Both the position numbers and the translations under genes were made by a program. Below, one piece after another: positions 30,126 to 37,591 of a stretch of DNA of 64,000 bases. How positions within the stretch are numbered: the first letter of the stretch is position 1; every line of letters begins with the position of its first letter. The DNA is from Thiothrix fructosivorans (GTDB taxonomy: Bacteria; Pseudomonadota; Gammaproteobacteria; Thiotrichales; Thiotrichaceae). The notes under the pieces are model-generated. The model did not search any database and was not told the origin of the DNA. It saw only the letters and a list, made by a program, of their open reading frames with translations. The stretch is taken from NCBI RefSeq assembly GCF_017349355.1, contig NZ_JAFMPM010000007.1, forward strand, positions 186,001 through 250,000, read 5' to 3'.

Positions 30126-30731
30126 TTAATGATCTCCCAGTTTTTCCCGCAAACTGTGGATAGCCCTTGAATAATGTGTTTTTACACTCCCTTCGGAGCA
30201 CTGCATGATTTTTGCAGTTTCGGCAATGTCATACCCTTCCCAGCCACGCAATAACAGCGCTTGCTGCTGACGTAATGGCAAGTGCCCCACTGCTGCTTGC
30301 ACCAAAACACTCATTTCATCCTGCAACAATTGGCGTTCTGGCTCTAAAAACTGGGTTTGCGCAACCTGATCTTCTGGTGTAACGTCATCCTCATCGTCAT
30401 TTGTGGAAAAAAACACCCGCCAGCGATTACGTACTTTCTGGCGACGATGCCAATCATTCAGCCTACTGTGCAAAATGGTGTGGAATAATGCACCCCACTC
30501 CCCCTCGGGATGTCCTGAATATTTTTGCACCAGCTTAAACATTGCATCCTGCACAATGTCCATAGCCTCATCTTCGTCTTGCGTTGCCAGACGTGCGACC
30601 ACGAACGCACGCCGACTCACTTCCTTCAGGAAGTTATTGAGCCGTGCTGTGCTACCTAAACCATCATCCTTGTGCGAATCTCTCTCCAACCGTTCATTGT
30701 GATCGGTTATCAATGCCGCCATTCTCATCAT
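30126..30731 (-). CDS. ECF-type RNA polymerase sigma factor
   Basis: 201-aa sigma-70 family protein of the short (ECF-like) kind. Region 2 is seen in FLKEVSRRAFVVARLATQDEDEAMDIVQDAMFKLVQKY and region 4 in LPLRQQQALLLRGWEGYDIAETAKIMQCSEGSVKTHYSRA, with helix-turn-helix character. The linker is acidic (DDEDDVTPED). It starts at ATGATG preceded by AAGGA. This sigma family commonly leads a sigma-DUF3619-DUF3106 operon, as it does here. The next gene is broken by IS66, so any control by that protein is likely lost. Confidence 0.9.
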   Translation of the reverse strand: MMRMAALITDHNERLERDSHKDDGLGSTARLNNFLKEVSRRAFVVARLATQDEDEAMDIVQDAMFKLVQKYSGHPEGEWGALFHTILHSRLNDWHRRQKVRNRWRVFFSTNDDEDDVTPEDQVAQTQFLEPERQLLQDEMSVLVQAAVGHLPLRQQQALLLRGWEGYDIAETAKIMQCSEGSVKTHYSRAIHSLREKLGDH

Positions 30732-30806
30732 ATTCCTTTGAGTGCCCCTATTTCCCCTGCCAATAGCCGGAGACTCCTGTGTATTAACGCTGTAGTCATT
30801 TATAAG

Positions 30807-30835
30807 TTGACAGATTCCACGTAATTGGTTTTAGT
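30807..30835 (+). promoter_or_regulatory. Candidate sigma-70 promoter for the YpfJ-like gene
   Basis: TTGACA at 30807-30812 and TTTAGT at 30830-30835, spaced by 17 bp, about 50 bp upstream of the ATG at 30885. The -35 is perfect and the -10 matches four of six. It lies in the 153-bp gap between the divergent sigma factor gene and this gene. Confidence 0.5.
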
Positions 30836-30884
30836 TCTCAAAAAGCCGAAATAATTCCGAAGAATATTTTTATGGAGACACAAG

Positions 30885-31754
30885 ATGCGCTGGAGAACAG
30901 GACGACAAAGCAGCAACGTGGAAGACCGGCGGGGCGGGAGTGGTGGCGGTGGCGGTGGCGGCTTCCGCATTGGCATGATGGGAACAGTCGCCATTGTCTT
31001 GATTGGCTGGTATATGGGCGGTAATCCACTACAACTGCTCGGCTTAGTAGGTGGTGCAAATACCATTTTAGGTGGATTAGGTGGCGGTAGCACCAGCCAA
31101 GAAGTCCGTACAGGCACACCCAATGATGACGGTGGCAAATTTGCATCCGCCGTACTCGCCACCACCGAAGATGTATGGAACCCCATTTTTCAACAACACG
31201 GTAAGCGTTACGTTGAGCCGAAGCTGGTCTTATTTGAAGATAGCACCGAATCGGCTTGTGGCTATTCGAGTGCTGCCACCGGCCCGTTTTACTGCCCCGG
31301 CGATCAAAAAGTGTATATCGACCTTGGCTTTTTCCACGAACTCAAAAACTTGGGCGCATCCGGTGAATTCGCACAGGCCTATGTGCTAGGGCATGAAATT
31401 GGTCATCACGTACAAAGTCTGCTCGGCATCACCGACCAAGTGACCCGTTTACAAGCACGTTCCAGCGAACGTGACAGTAACGCCTTATCAGTTGCTCTCG
31501 AATTACAGGCAGATTGCTACGCGGGTGTGTGGGCAAATCATTCCCAAACACAGCTCAATATGTTGGAATCCGGCGATATTGAGCAAGCCGTCACCGCCGC
31601 CGCATCCATCGGCGATGACCGTTTGCAACGCATGTCTGGGCGCACGATCAACCCCGACTCCTTCACGCACGGCTCATCCAAACAACGGGCTGAATGGTTT
31701 CAACGCGGGCAACGCTCCGGCAATATGCAGGACTGCAACACCTTCGGCAGTTAA
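30885..31754 (+). CDS. ypfJ: Neutral zinc metallopeptidase (YpfJ family)
   Basis: 289-aa membrane-anchored peptidase. A glycine-rich N-terminus (about residues 17-26) is followed by one membrane segment (GMMGTVAIVLIGWYMGG) and an extracytoplasmic catalytic domain with the zinc motif HEIGHH at His170-Glu171-x-x-His174. A third ligand may be in LELQADCYAGVW. Cysteines occur in CGYSSAATGPFYC, a family feature. Substrates of the family are unknown. A GGAG site precedes the ATG. The gene diverges from the ECF sigma factor. Confidence 0.92.
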   Translation: MRWRTGRQSSNVEDRRGGSGGGGGGGFRIGMMGTVAIVLIGWYMGGNPLQLLGLVGGANTILGGLGGGSTSQEVRTGTPNDDGGKFASAVLATTEDVWNPIFQQHGKRYVEPKLVLFEDSTESACGYSSAATGPFYCPGDQKVYIDLGFFHELKNLGASGEFAQAYVLGHEIGHHVQSLLGITDQVTRLQARSSERDSNALSVALELQADCYAGVWANHSQTQLNMLESGDIEQAVTAAASIGDDRLQRMSGRTINPDSFTHGSSKQRAEWFQRGQRSGNMQDCNTFGS

Positions 31755-31755
31755 C

Positions 31756-32925
31756 TCAACGGGGCAGGTGGCGAGCCAAACGCGCAACCGCCTGCTCCAG
31801 TCTGGCTACTTCAGTGGTGTAAGCAAAGCGTACATGCGTCGCTGCTTGATGACTACCAAAGTCCAACCCCGGCGTAAACACCACCCCCGTTTGATCCAAC
31901 ATAGCACGGCTTAAGCGTTGCGCATCATCGCAAAAATGTGACGAATTTGCATACACATAAAACGCACCTTGCGGCTCAACCCCGATCACAAAACCCAAAT
32001 CGCGTAACGCTGGTAGTAAGAAATCACGACGGCGTTGCAATTCCTGACGCTGCATTTCCATCATGCCAAGCGATTCCGGCGTAAAAGCAGCCAACGCGGC
32101 ATATTGTGCAGGCGTAGACGCTGCCAGAAAAATGTTTTGTGCCAAACGATCCAGCGACTCCACCGCCCATTCGGGAGCAACCACCCATCCCAAACGCCAG
32201 CCCGTCATACCAAAGTATTTCGAGAAACTGTTGATCACCCAAGTATTATCCGCATCCACTGCTAACGCCGTAACATCGGGAACGCCATACGTTAACCCCT
32301 GATAAATCTCATCGACGATCAATTGCCCGCCACGCGCTTGCACTTCCGCATGAAGCGCTGTCAATTGCGCCATGCTTAATACCGTACCGGTAGGATTCGC
32401 GGGTGTTGCCAACATGACGGCACGCGTTTTTGTGCTCCAATGTTGCTGAATATGTACTGGAGTCAATTGATACGCCGTGTCTGCTCCGACCGGCAAAGCG
32501 GTGGCAATGCCTTCAAACAGACGGACAAAATGGCGGTTGCATGGATAGCCGGGGTCAGTCATCAGCACCTCATCCCCCGGATTAATCAATGCACCCAACA
32601 CCAATTGCAACGCACCCGACGCGCCCGGAGTGATCAGAATACGGTCGGGTGAAATATTTACCCCAAAACGGCTGGCGTAGTAATCCGCAATGGCTTCGCG
32701 CAACGGCGGCAAACCCCGCGCAGCCGTGTATTTCGTCTGCCCTGCCTGCAAAGCGCGGATACCCGCTTCCACAATCGGCGCGGGTGTCGGAAAATCCGGC
32801 TCGCCTACTTCCATGTGGATAATGTCTTGCCCTGCTGCTTCACGCTGCCGCGCCTCCGCCAGCAACGCCATGACGTGAAACGGCTGGATGTCCCGCATTC
32901 GGGCGGCGGCTATGCTATGCTTCAT
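31756..32925 (-). CDS. PLP-dependent class I/II aminotransferase
   Basis: 389-aa aminotransferase fold-type I. Signals: MEVGEPDFPTP, TPGASGALQLVLGAL, LATPANPTGTVLS, the PLP lysine in INSFSKYFGMTGWRLGW and the C-terminal arginine in THVRFAYTTE. It belongs to the aspartate/aromatic aminotransferase group; the substrate cannot be told from sequence. The ATG at 32925 was preferred; a GTG six codons upstream is possible. It diverges from the M23 peptidase gene with about 35 bp between starts. Confidence 0.88.
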   Translation of the reverse strand: MKHSIAAARMRDIQPFHVMALLAEARQREAAGQDIIHMEVGEPDFPTPAPIVEAGIRALQAGQTKYTAARGLPPLREAIADYYASRFGVNISPDRILITPGASGALQLVLGALINPGDEVLMTDPGYPCNRHFVRLFEGIATALPVGADTAYQLTPVHIQQHWSTKTRAVMLATPANPTGTVLSMAQLTALHAEVQARGGQLIVDEIYQGLTYGVPDVTALAVDADNTWVINSFSKYFGMTGWRLGWVVAPEWAVESLDRLAQNIFLAASTPAQYAALAAFTPESLGMMEMQRQELQRRRDFLLPALRDLGFVIGVEPQGAFYVYANSSHFCDDAQRLSRAMLDQTGVVFTPGLDFGSHQAATHVRFAYTTEVARLEQAVARLARHLPR

Positions 32926-32962
32926 CGTATCGTTCGTACCCACTTAATCAGGATTAATAAAA

Positions 32963-33766
32963 ATGAAAAAATGGTTGCTGTTAAGCATGGCTCTCTATTC
33001 CGCCAACGCATTGGCATTCCCCCGCGAAAACCCTGTCCCCGGCGGTATTGCCCACGTCACGATTGCCCCACTTTCCAACACTGCCCCAATTGTACAGTAT
33101 GCGGGGCAGCGGGTAACGGTTGTCCCCGTGGCATCGCAATGGGTCGCTTTGGTCGGCATTCCATTGGATGTGGAAGAAGGTACACAGCAATTAAATACGG
33201 CTAGCGGTGAACGTATTGCTTTTGAAATACAACCCAAGCAATACAAAACCCAGCACATTACCATCAGAGACAAAAACAAAGTTGACCCCGATGATGAATC
33301 CAGCGAACGCATCGTGCGTGAACTCGCCGTGCAACAACAGGCAAAAACCCACTTTACGGAAGGTGAAACACAACTGGATTTCATCAAGCCTGTACCGGGG
33401 CGCGATACAGGGCGGTTTGGTCTGAAACGTTTTATCAATAACCAACCGCGCAATCCGCACAGCGGCATGGACATTGCGGCTGCCACAGGCACACCTGTCG
33501 AAGCCACCGCTGCGGGGCGTGTCTTACATACCGACGATTTCTTTTTCAGCGGCAATACGGTATATGTTGATCATGGCGCAGGGGTGATTAGTCTGTACGC
33601 ACATTTGAGTGAGATTACTGTCAAACCCGGTGACGTGCTCCAACAAGGTGATATTGTTGGAAAAGTGGGCAGCACCGGACGGGCGACTGGCCCACATTTG
33701 CATTGGTCGGTGTATTTGAATGGCGAACCTGTAGACCCTGCGCTGTTTTTATCGAGCAAAAAATAA
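32963..33766 (+). CDS. M23-family peptidoglycan endopeptidase (LytM domain)
   Basis: 267-aa secreted protein with a clear signal peptide (KKWLLLSMALYSANALA, cut near ALA/F). The N-terminal half is a beta-rich domain; the C-terminal LytM/M23 domain has HSGMDIAA with the first zinc histidine, VYVDHGAGVISLYAHL and the catalytic HLHW. It should cleave peptide cross-links of peptidoglycan in the periplasm. Length is normal for this class. Confidence 0.92.
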   Translation: MKKWLLLSMALYSANALAFPRENPVPGGIAHVTIAPLSNTAPIVQYAGQRVTVVPVASQWVALVGIPLDVEEGTQQLNTASGERIAFEIQPKQYKTQHITIRDKNKVDPDDESSERIVRELAVQQQAKTHFTEGETQLDFIKPVPGRDTGRFGLKRFINNQPRNPHSGMDIAAATGTPVEATAAGRVLHTDDFFFSGNTVYVDHGAGVISLYAHLSEITVKPGDVLQQGDIVGKVGSTGRATGPHLHWSVYLNGEPVDPALFLSSKK

Positions 33767-33879
33767 GCCAAAGATTCAGGTTAGATTCATGGATTCGCGC
33801 TTAGTATAGTCACAACTTCAGCAGGAATCGCGAACTTGGGGTTTGTGGTAACGATTCTGTCGTCAGATGTATCTGAAAT

Positions 33880-34141
33880 AAAAAAATAAGCTTGTTCCGC
33901 CGTTCTGACACTCAATGGCATAAGAGATTCGAGATGACGGCACGCTGAGGTTAACTTTCTCAATCCTACCCTGACAACCGGCCATTTATTGGGGAGCTGG
34001 TTGCATGGTTAGCCTTGAGAACCAGAATGCGAGGTCGCAAACAGGGGGTTTGCTTGCATTCACTCCCGACAGCATAACGCTGCGGTGTTCTTAAAGTTCC
34101 CTTTACAAAAAGCGAGTCCTAATTACGGCTCGCTTTTTTTT
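33880..34141 (+). ncRNA. Putative structured small RNA ending in an intrinsic terminator
   Basis: The 518 bp between the M23 gene and the next small gene hold no long reading frame but contain several strong hairpins and a terminator too far from the M23 stop (about 340 bp) to belong to it alone. Hairpins: GCCGT...ACGGC near 33920-33950; CAACCGGC with GCTGGTTG (8 bp including one G-T) near 33978-34006; GAATGC with GCATTC enclosing GCAAAC/GTTTGC near 34026-34062; CAGC/GCTG near 34070-34082. The RNA start is uncertain; TATAGT at 33805-33810 is a possible -10. I looked for the conserved cores of 6S RNA, tmRNA, RNase P RNA and SRP RNA and did not find them. Confidence 0.4.
34107..34141 (+). terminator. 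Intrinsic terminator of the putative small RNA
   Basis: AAAAAGCGAG pairs with CTCGCTTTTT around a loop of about a dozen bases (TCCTAATTACGG), followed by a T run to 34141. It is the only strong terminator between 33767 and 34285. Confidence 0.85.
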
Positions 34142-34244
34142 CGTTCTGACACAAACATGCATTCATTATACAGCTTCCGTTCATAAATAAAATCTTTTTC
34201 TCAGTACCATGCTTGAATAGAATAGGCTATATCCCCACATACAC

Positions 34245-34254
34245 GCTACACTTA
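34245..34254 (+). promoter_or_regulatory. Sigma-S-like -10 element upstream of the XpaC/TelA operon
   Basis: GCTACACTTA matches the known sigma-S extended -10 pattern (KCTAYACTTAA) closely, with the hexamer TACACT at 34247-34252. It lies about 30 bp before the GTG start of the first small gene. No good -35 is present, which sigma-S promoters tolerate. The rpoS gene is at 26107-27123 in the same window. Confidence 0.45.
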
Positions 34255-34284
34255 GCCTTGATTATAAAAAGGAGGATCGGCACA

Positions 34285-34389
34285 GTGGCCTATGCACTAA
34301 AAAAGACAATTGGCTTTATTCTGTTGGTGGTGACTATTGGCGGCGTTAGTGCGTCATCTATCTTTCACCTCTTCCCTCCCCTATTCTAA
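34285..34389 (+). CDS. 34-aa single-pass membrane peptide
   Basis: A short frame beginning with GTG at 34285 after a strong AAAAGGAGG ribosome-binding site about 9 bases upstream, and ending in TAA at 34387. The product has a short basic start (MAYALKKT) and one hydrophobic segment (IGFILLVVTIGGVSASSIF), so it should sit in the inner membrane. The next gene starts 11 bp later. I know no family for it. The spacing, the ribosome-binding site and the membrane character of the neighbours support a real gene. Confidence 0.6.
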   Translation: MAYALKKTIGFILLVVTIGGVSASSIFHLFPPLF

Positions 34390-34400
34390 TAGGACACACC

Positions 34401-35267
34401 ATGACGACAACGGTCAAAACGGCTGCCAAACGCTACGAACCTGCCATTCACAATGTCCGCTATGGCATTAAGGGCATCTTGCTTTACGTACTTCCTCTCC
34501 CTGCATTGATTACCGCCATCGGCTCATTAATGCGCGGCGACGTCATGGATACACTGGTAACGGGGGGAATATTTGCAGCTTTCATGATAGGCGCAAGCAT
34601 TGCTCGCCACGGCTTCCGCCTGCAAGGTGAATACGAACGCCGTAAAATTGCGCGTGCCCCCACTACCCCCTTCAAAACGGTGGCAGCCCTGATTATCAGC
34701 ATTGCCACCGGCGCTTTAGAATGGTGGGGGAATGATTTCGCAATGGGTGATATTTTATCCTCAGCTCTGATCGGTGCAGTGACTTTCCTTGGCTTTGCGC
34801 TCTACTACGGGCTTGACCCGCGCAAAGATAAAGCGGGCAATATTTCCATCGGTGTCACCATCGAAGAAGTGCTAGAAGCGCTCGATGCCGCCAACGTCAA
34901 AATCGACGCGATTGAACAAGCCCGTCGCCAAATCCCCAACCCCGAATTCAATGCGCGTTTGCAGCGTATTACCAGCAAAGCCCGCGAAGTGTTGGAAAGC
35001 ATTGAAGAAGATCCCACGCGCCTCTCCCGTGCGCGTAAATTCCTCAAAGTTTATCTGGATGGCACACAGCGCGTGACCGAAGGCTACGCTCGCACTCATC
35101 AGGGAGAACGGGCAGTTGCTCTGGAAACCAATTTCAGTCGGGTGCTGGATTCGCTAGAACAGACTTTTACCGAGCAACAAACCAAATTGCTGGAAGACAA
35201 CCATTTTGATTTGGACGTACAAATAGAAGTGCTGGAAACCCAATTAAAGCGCGAAGGCGTCCTCTGA
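34401..35267 (+). CDS. XpaC-like (5-bromo-4-chloroindolyl phosphate hydrolysis) family protein
   Basis: 288-aa protein of the XpaC family, named after a Bacillus gene that affects indolyl phosphate hydrolysis but whose function is unknown. The N-terminal half has about four hydrophobic segments (GILLYVLPLPALITAIGSL, LVTGGIFAAFMIGASIA, VAALIISIATGAL, SALIGAVTFLGFALYYGL); the C-terminal half is cytoplasmic and helical. XpaC genes are usually next to telA-like genes, as here. It is the second gene of a probable five-gene operon that continues through 38824. Confidence 0.8.
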   Translation: MTTTVKTAAKRYEPAIHNVRYGIKGILLYVLPLPALITAIGSLMRGDVMDTLVTGGIFAAFMIGASIARHGFRLQGEYERRKIARAPTTPFKTVAALIISIATGALEWWGNDFAMGDILSSALIGAVTFLGFALYYGLDPRKDKAGNISIGVTIEEVLEALDAANVKIDAIEQARRQIPNPEFNARLQRITSKAREVLESIEEDPTRLSRARKFLKVYLDGTQRVTEGYARTHQGERAVALETNFSRVLDSLEQTFTEQQTKLLEDNHFDLDVQIEVLETQLKREGVL

Positions 35268-35297
35268 TACACCAACAAACCTAAGGAGAAAACTACT

Positions 35298-36467
35298 ATG
35301 AATGAAACACAAACAACAACAGCCGTACAAACTGCTCCAGCCATTATCCCCGGTACTGCCCTTGCGCCATTGCCCGAAATGACCACTGAACTGGTTGCCT
35401 ACGACCAAGCCAATGATGCCAATAAAAGTAAACTCGAAAACATCATCGCTGAAATCGACATGAACGACCGCAGCAGCATTATGTTCTTTGGCACGAAAAC
35501 CCAAGAGCAGATGACCACTATCTCTGAAAAAATGCTCAACGGTGTTAAAAACAAAGACATCGGTTCAGCAGGAAAATCCCTCACCAACATGGTCACGGCG
35601 ATTAAAGGCTTTGACATTGACGCACTCAACCCCAACGACGAGCCAAGCTGGTGGGAAAAACTCATTGGCAAAGCCAAGCCTGTGGTCGAATTCCTCAGCC
35701 AATACGAGGAAGTCCGCAAGCAAATCGACACCATCACTGATGAGATGGAAGGTCACAAAACCCAGTTGCTGACCGACGTGGTAACGCTCGACAAACTCTA
35801 CGAAGCCAACTTAGATTTCTTCCACAATCTGGAAGCGTACATTTCTGCTGGTGAAGAAAAACTGCGCCGTCTAGAAAGTACTGACATCCCTGCATTGGTT
35901 GCCAAAGTCGAAGCAAACACGGCGGATATGATCCTCGCACAAAACTTACGCGATCTGCGTAGCTCGCGGGACGATCTTGAACGCCGCGTCCACGACCTGC
36001 GTTTAACCCGCCAAGTCGCGATGCAAAGCCTGCCCAGCATCCGTTTGGTGCAGGAAAACGACAAAACCCTGATCAATAAGATCAATTCCACCCTGATCAA
36101 CACTGTACCGTTGTGGAAAAATCAGTTGGCACAAGCGGTCACCATTTTCCGCATGAGCGATGCGGCTGAAGTCGTCAAAAAAGCTTCCGACCTCACCAAC
36201 GAATTGCTGGAAAAGAACGCTGAAACCCTGCGTTTAGGTAATGCGGAAACCCGCAAACAAATGGAACGCGGCGTGTTCGACATTGAATCCGTGAAAAAAG
36301 CCAACCAAAGCCTGATCGACACCATCAACGACTCGCTGCGTATTGCGGACGAAGGCAAAGCCATGCGTGCCAAAGCCGAAGAAGAAATCAAGGTCATGGA
36401 AGGCGAACTGCGCCACGCCCTTACCGCAGCGAAATCCAAAGCCGCCAGCCCAAGCCAAGGAGCATAA
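35298..36467 (+). CDS. TelA/KlaA-family toxic anion resistance protein
   Basis: 389-aa soluble, mostly helical protein. The family pattern runs through the whole length, with GGSLTNMVT-like and WWEKLIGKAKP segments, SIMFFGTKTQEQM near the N-terminus and LRLTRQVAMQSLPSIRLVQENDKTLINKI in the middle. TelA was first linked to tellurite resistance on plasmids; chromosomal members have wider roles in membrane stress that are not settled. AAGGAG precedes the ATG. Downstream the SPFH gene begins 3 bp after the stop. Confidence 0.88.
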   Translation: MNETQTTTAVQTAPAIIPGTALAPLPEMTTELVAYDQANDANKSKLENIIAEIDMNDRSSIMFFGTKTQEQMTTISEKMLNGVKNKDIGSAGKSLTNMVTAIKGFDIDALNPNDEPSWWEKLIGKAKPVVEFLSQYEEVRKQIDTITDEMEGHKTQLLTDVVTLDKLYEANLDFFHNLEAYISAGEEKLRRLESTDIPALVAKVEANTADMILAQNLRDLRSSRDDLERRVHDLRLTRQVAMQSLPSIRLVQENDKTLINKINSTLINTVPLWKNQLAQAVTIFRMSDAAEVVKKASDLTNELLEKNAETLRLGNAETRKQMERGVFDIESVKKANQSLIDTINDSLRIADEGKAMRAKAEEEIKVMEGELRHALTAAKSKAASPSQGA

Positions 36468-36470
36468 ACC

Positions 36471-37568
36471 ATGGGATTATGGGACAAATTGATGGGTGAA
36501 TTCGTTGATGTCATCGAATGGACGGATAACAGCAGCGACACGATGGTCTACCGCTTTGAGCGCCACGGCAACGAAATCAAATTCGGCGCGAAGCTCACCG
36601 TGCGCGAATCGCAAGTCGCCATTTTCGTCAACGAAGGCGAAGTCGCGGACGTGCTAACACCGGGCATGTACGTGCTGGAAACCCAGAACCTGCCGTTGCT
36701 ATCCACCCTTCAACACTGGGATCACGGTTTCAGCAGCCCGTTTAAAGCGGAAGTGTATTTCTTCAACACCAAGCAATTCACCAACCTGAAATGGGGTACA
36801 CGCAACCCCGTGATGATTCGCGATAGTGAATTTGGCGGTGTGCGCATACGTGCTTTTGGTACGTATGGAATGCGCGTTGATGATGCCCGCAAATTCATGC
36901 AGGAAATCATGGGGACGGATGGGCATTTCACCGTCGATGAGATCAGTGATCAATTGCGCAACATCATCGTCACCCGTTTCAGCAGCATTGTTGCCAGCGC
37001 TAATATTCCGGTGCTGGATATGGCAGCCAACTACGAGCAACTTGGCACGTTTGTCACCCAGAAAATCGCTCCTGAATACGCGGCGTATGGTCTGAAACTG
37101 ACCTCGATTCTGGTCGAAAATATCTCCCTACCAACGGAAGTGGAAGAAGCACTCGACAAGCGTACCAGCATGGGCATGATCGGCAACCTAGACAAATACT
37201 TGCAATACCAAACCGCGCAAGGTGTCGGTAACGGCGGCTCTAATAGCGCGTTGGATATGGGAATGGGCTTTGCTGTTGCTAACAAAATGGCAGAAGTGCT
37301 GAATAAACCTGCCACTGCTGCTACCCCGCCACCGTTACCGGACACCAACTGGCATGTGGCGATTGGGCAAGAATCACGGGGGCCGTTGGGTCTTGCGCAA
37401 TTGCAGCAAATGGTGCAAAACGGGCAAATGACAGCGGCAACCTTGGTCTGGCAAGCGGGGATGGCGAATTGGCAAGCAGCGGGGGAAACGGCTGCCCTCA
37501 GTGGATTGTTTGCCACGCAAGCACCACCACCGATTCCACCCTCAGCGCCCCCCCAAAGTACACAATAA
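36471..37568 (+). CDS. SPFH-domain protein with C-terminal GYF_2 domain (YdjI type)
   Basis: 365-aa protein. An N-terminal SPFH/band-7-like domain covers about residues 1-260 (virion core/YdjI type, GLWDKLMGEFVDVIEW, TPGMYVLETQNLPLL, RKFMQEIMG). A proline-rich linker follows, and a GYF_2 domain near residues 287-345 has WHVAIGQESRGPLGLAQLQ and TLVWQAGMANWQAAGE. SPFH proteins form membrane scaffolds; GYF_2 binds proline-rich peptides, and the zinc-ribbon protein encoded next has a proline/glutamine-rich tail. Such genes co-occur with TelA and XpaC. A good ribosome-binding site (AAGGAG) precedes the ATG. Confidence 0.85.
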   Translation: MGLWDKLMGEFVDVIEWTDNSSDTMVYRFERHGNEIKFGAKLTVRESQVAIFVNEGEVADVLTPGMYVLETQNLPLLSTLQHWDHGFSSPFKAEVYFFNTKQFTNLKWGTRNPVMIRDSEFGGVRIRAFGTYGMRVDDARKFMQEIMGTDGHFTVDEISDQLRNIIVTRFSSIVASANIPVLDMAANYEQLGTFVTQKIAPEYAAYGLKLTSILVENISLPTEVEEALDKRTSMGMIGNLDKYLQYQTAQGVGNGGSNSALDMGMGFAVANKMAEVLNKPATAATPPPLPDTNWHVAIGQESRGPLGLAQLQQMVQNGQMTAATLVWQAGMANWQAAGETAALSGLFATQAPPPIPPSAPPQSTQ

Positions 37569-37591
37569 CAACAACGGCTTAGAAGGCTTCA

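Larger units (their letters stand above)
28098..30126 (-). pseudogene. DUF3619-like membrane protein gene, disrupted by IS66
   Basis: The 5' part (30126 down to 29845) encodes MTNMTIEITEQ and a long soluble region with a membrane segment (GFAVAAAVTLTVALWVLP), reading up to LLSTTE. The IS66 element 28205-29844 follows. Joining the part left of the IS (28197 to 28098) after removing the IS and one copy of the CTCGGTTG duplication restores the frame exactly: ...STTELDVNAMDVLMSG ... YEWLEAEYG then stop. The restored protein is about 127 aa. Its position after an ECF sigma gene, single membrane segment and the C-terminal VLMSGEDMDLLENLDMYEW pattern fit DUF3619, probably an anti-sigma or sensor. 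Its ATG overlaps the sigma stop codon by one base. Confidence 0.85.

Noticed and set aside
15568-31754. cas genes in the region downstream of the CRISPR array or around the second IS
   Set aside because: All open frames there belong to polysaccharide, amino-acid, sigma-factor and peptidase genes; no Cas1, Cas2, Cas3, Cas10 or RAMP pattern was seen.
33880-34141. 6S RNA (ssrS), tmRNA, RNase P RNA or CsrB-like RNA
   Set aside because: The conserved cores (6S central bubble strands, tmRNA 5' end, RNase P GAGGAAAGTCC, repeated GGA loops of CsrB) were not found, so the region was left as an unassigned putative RNA.
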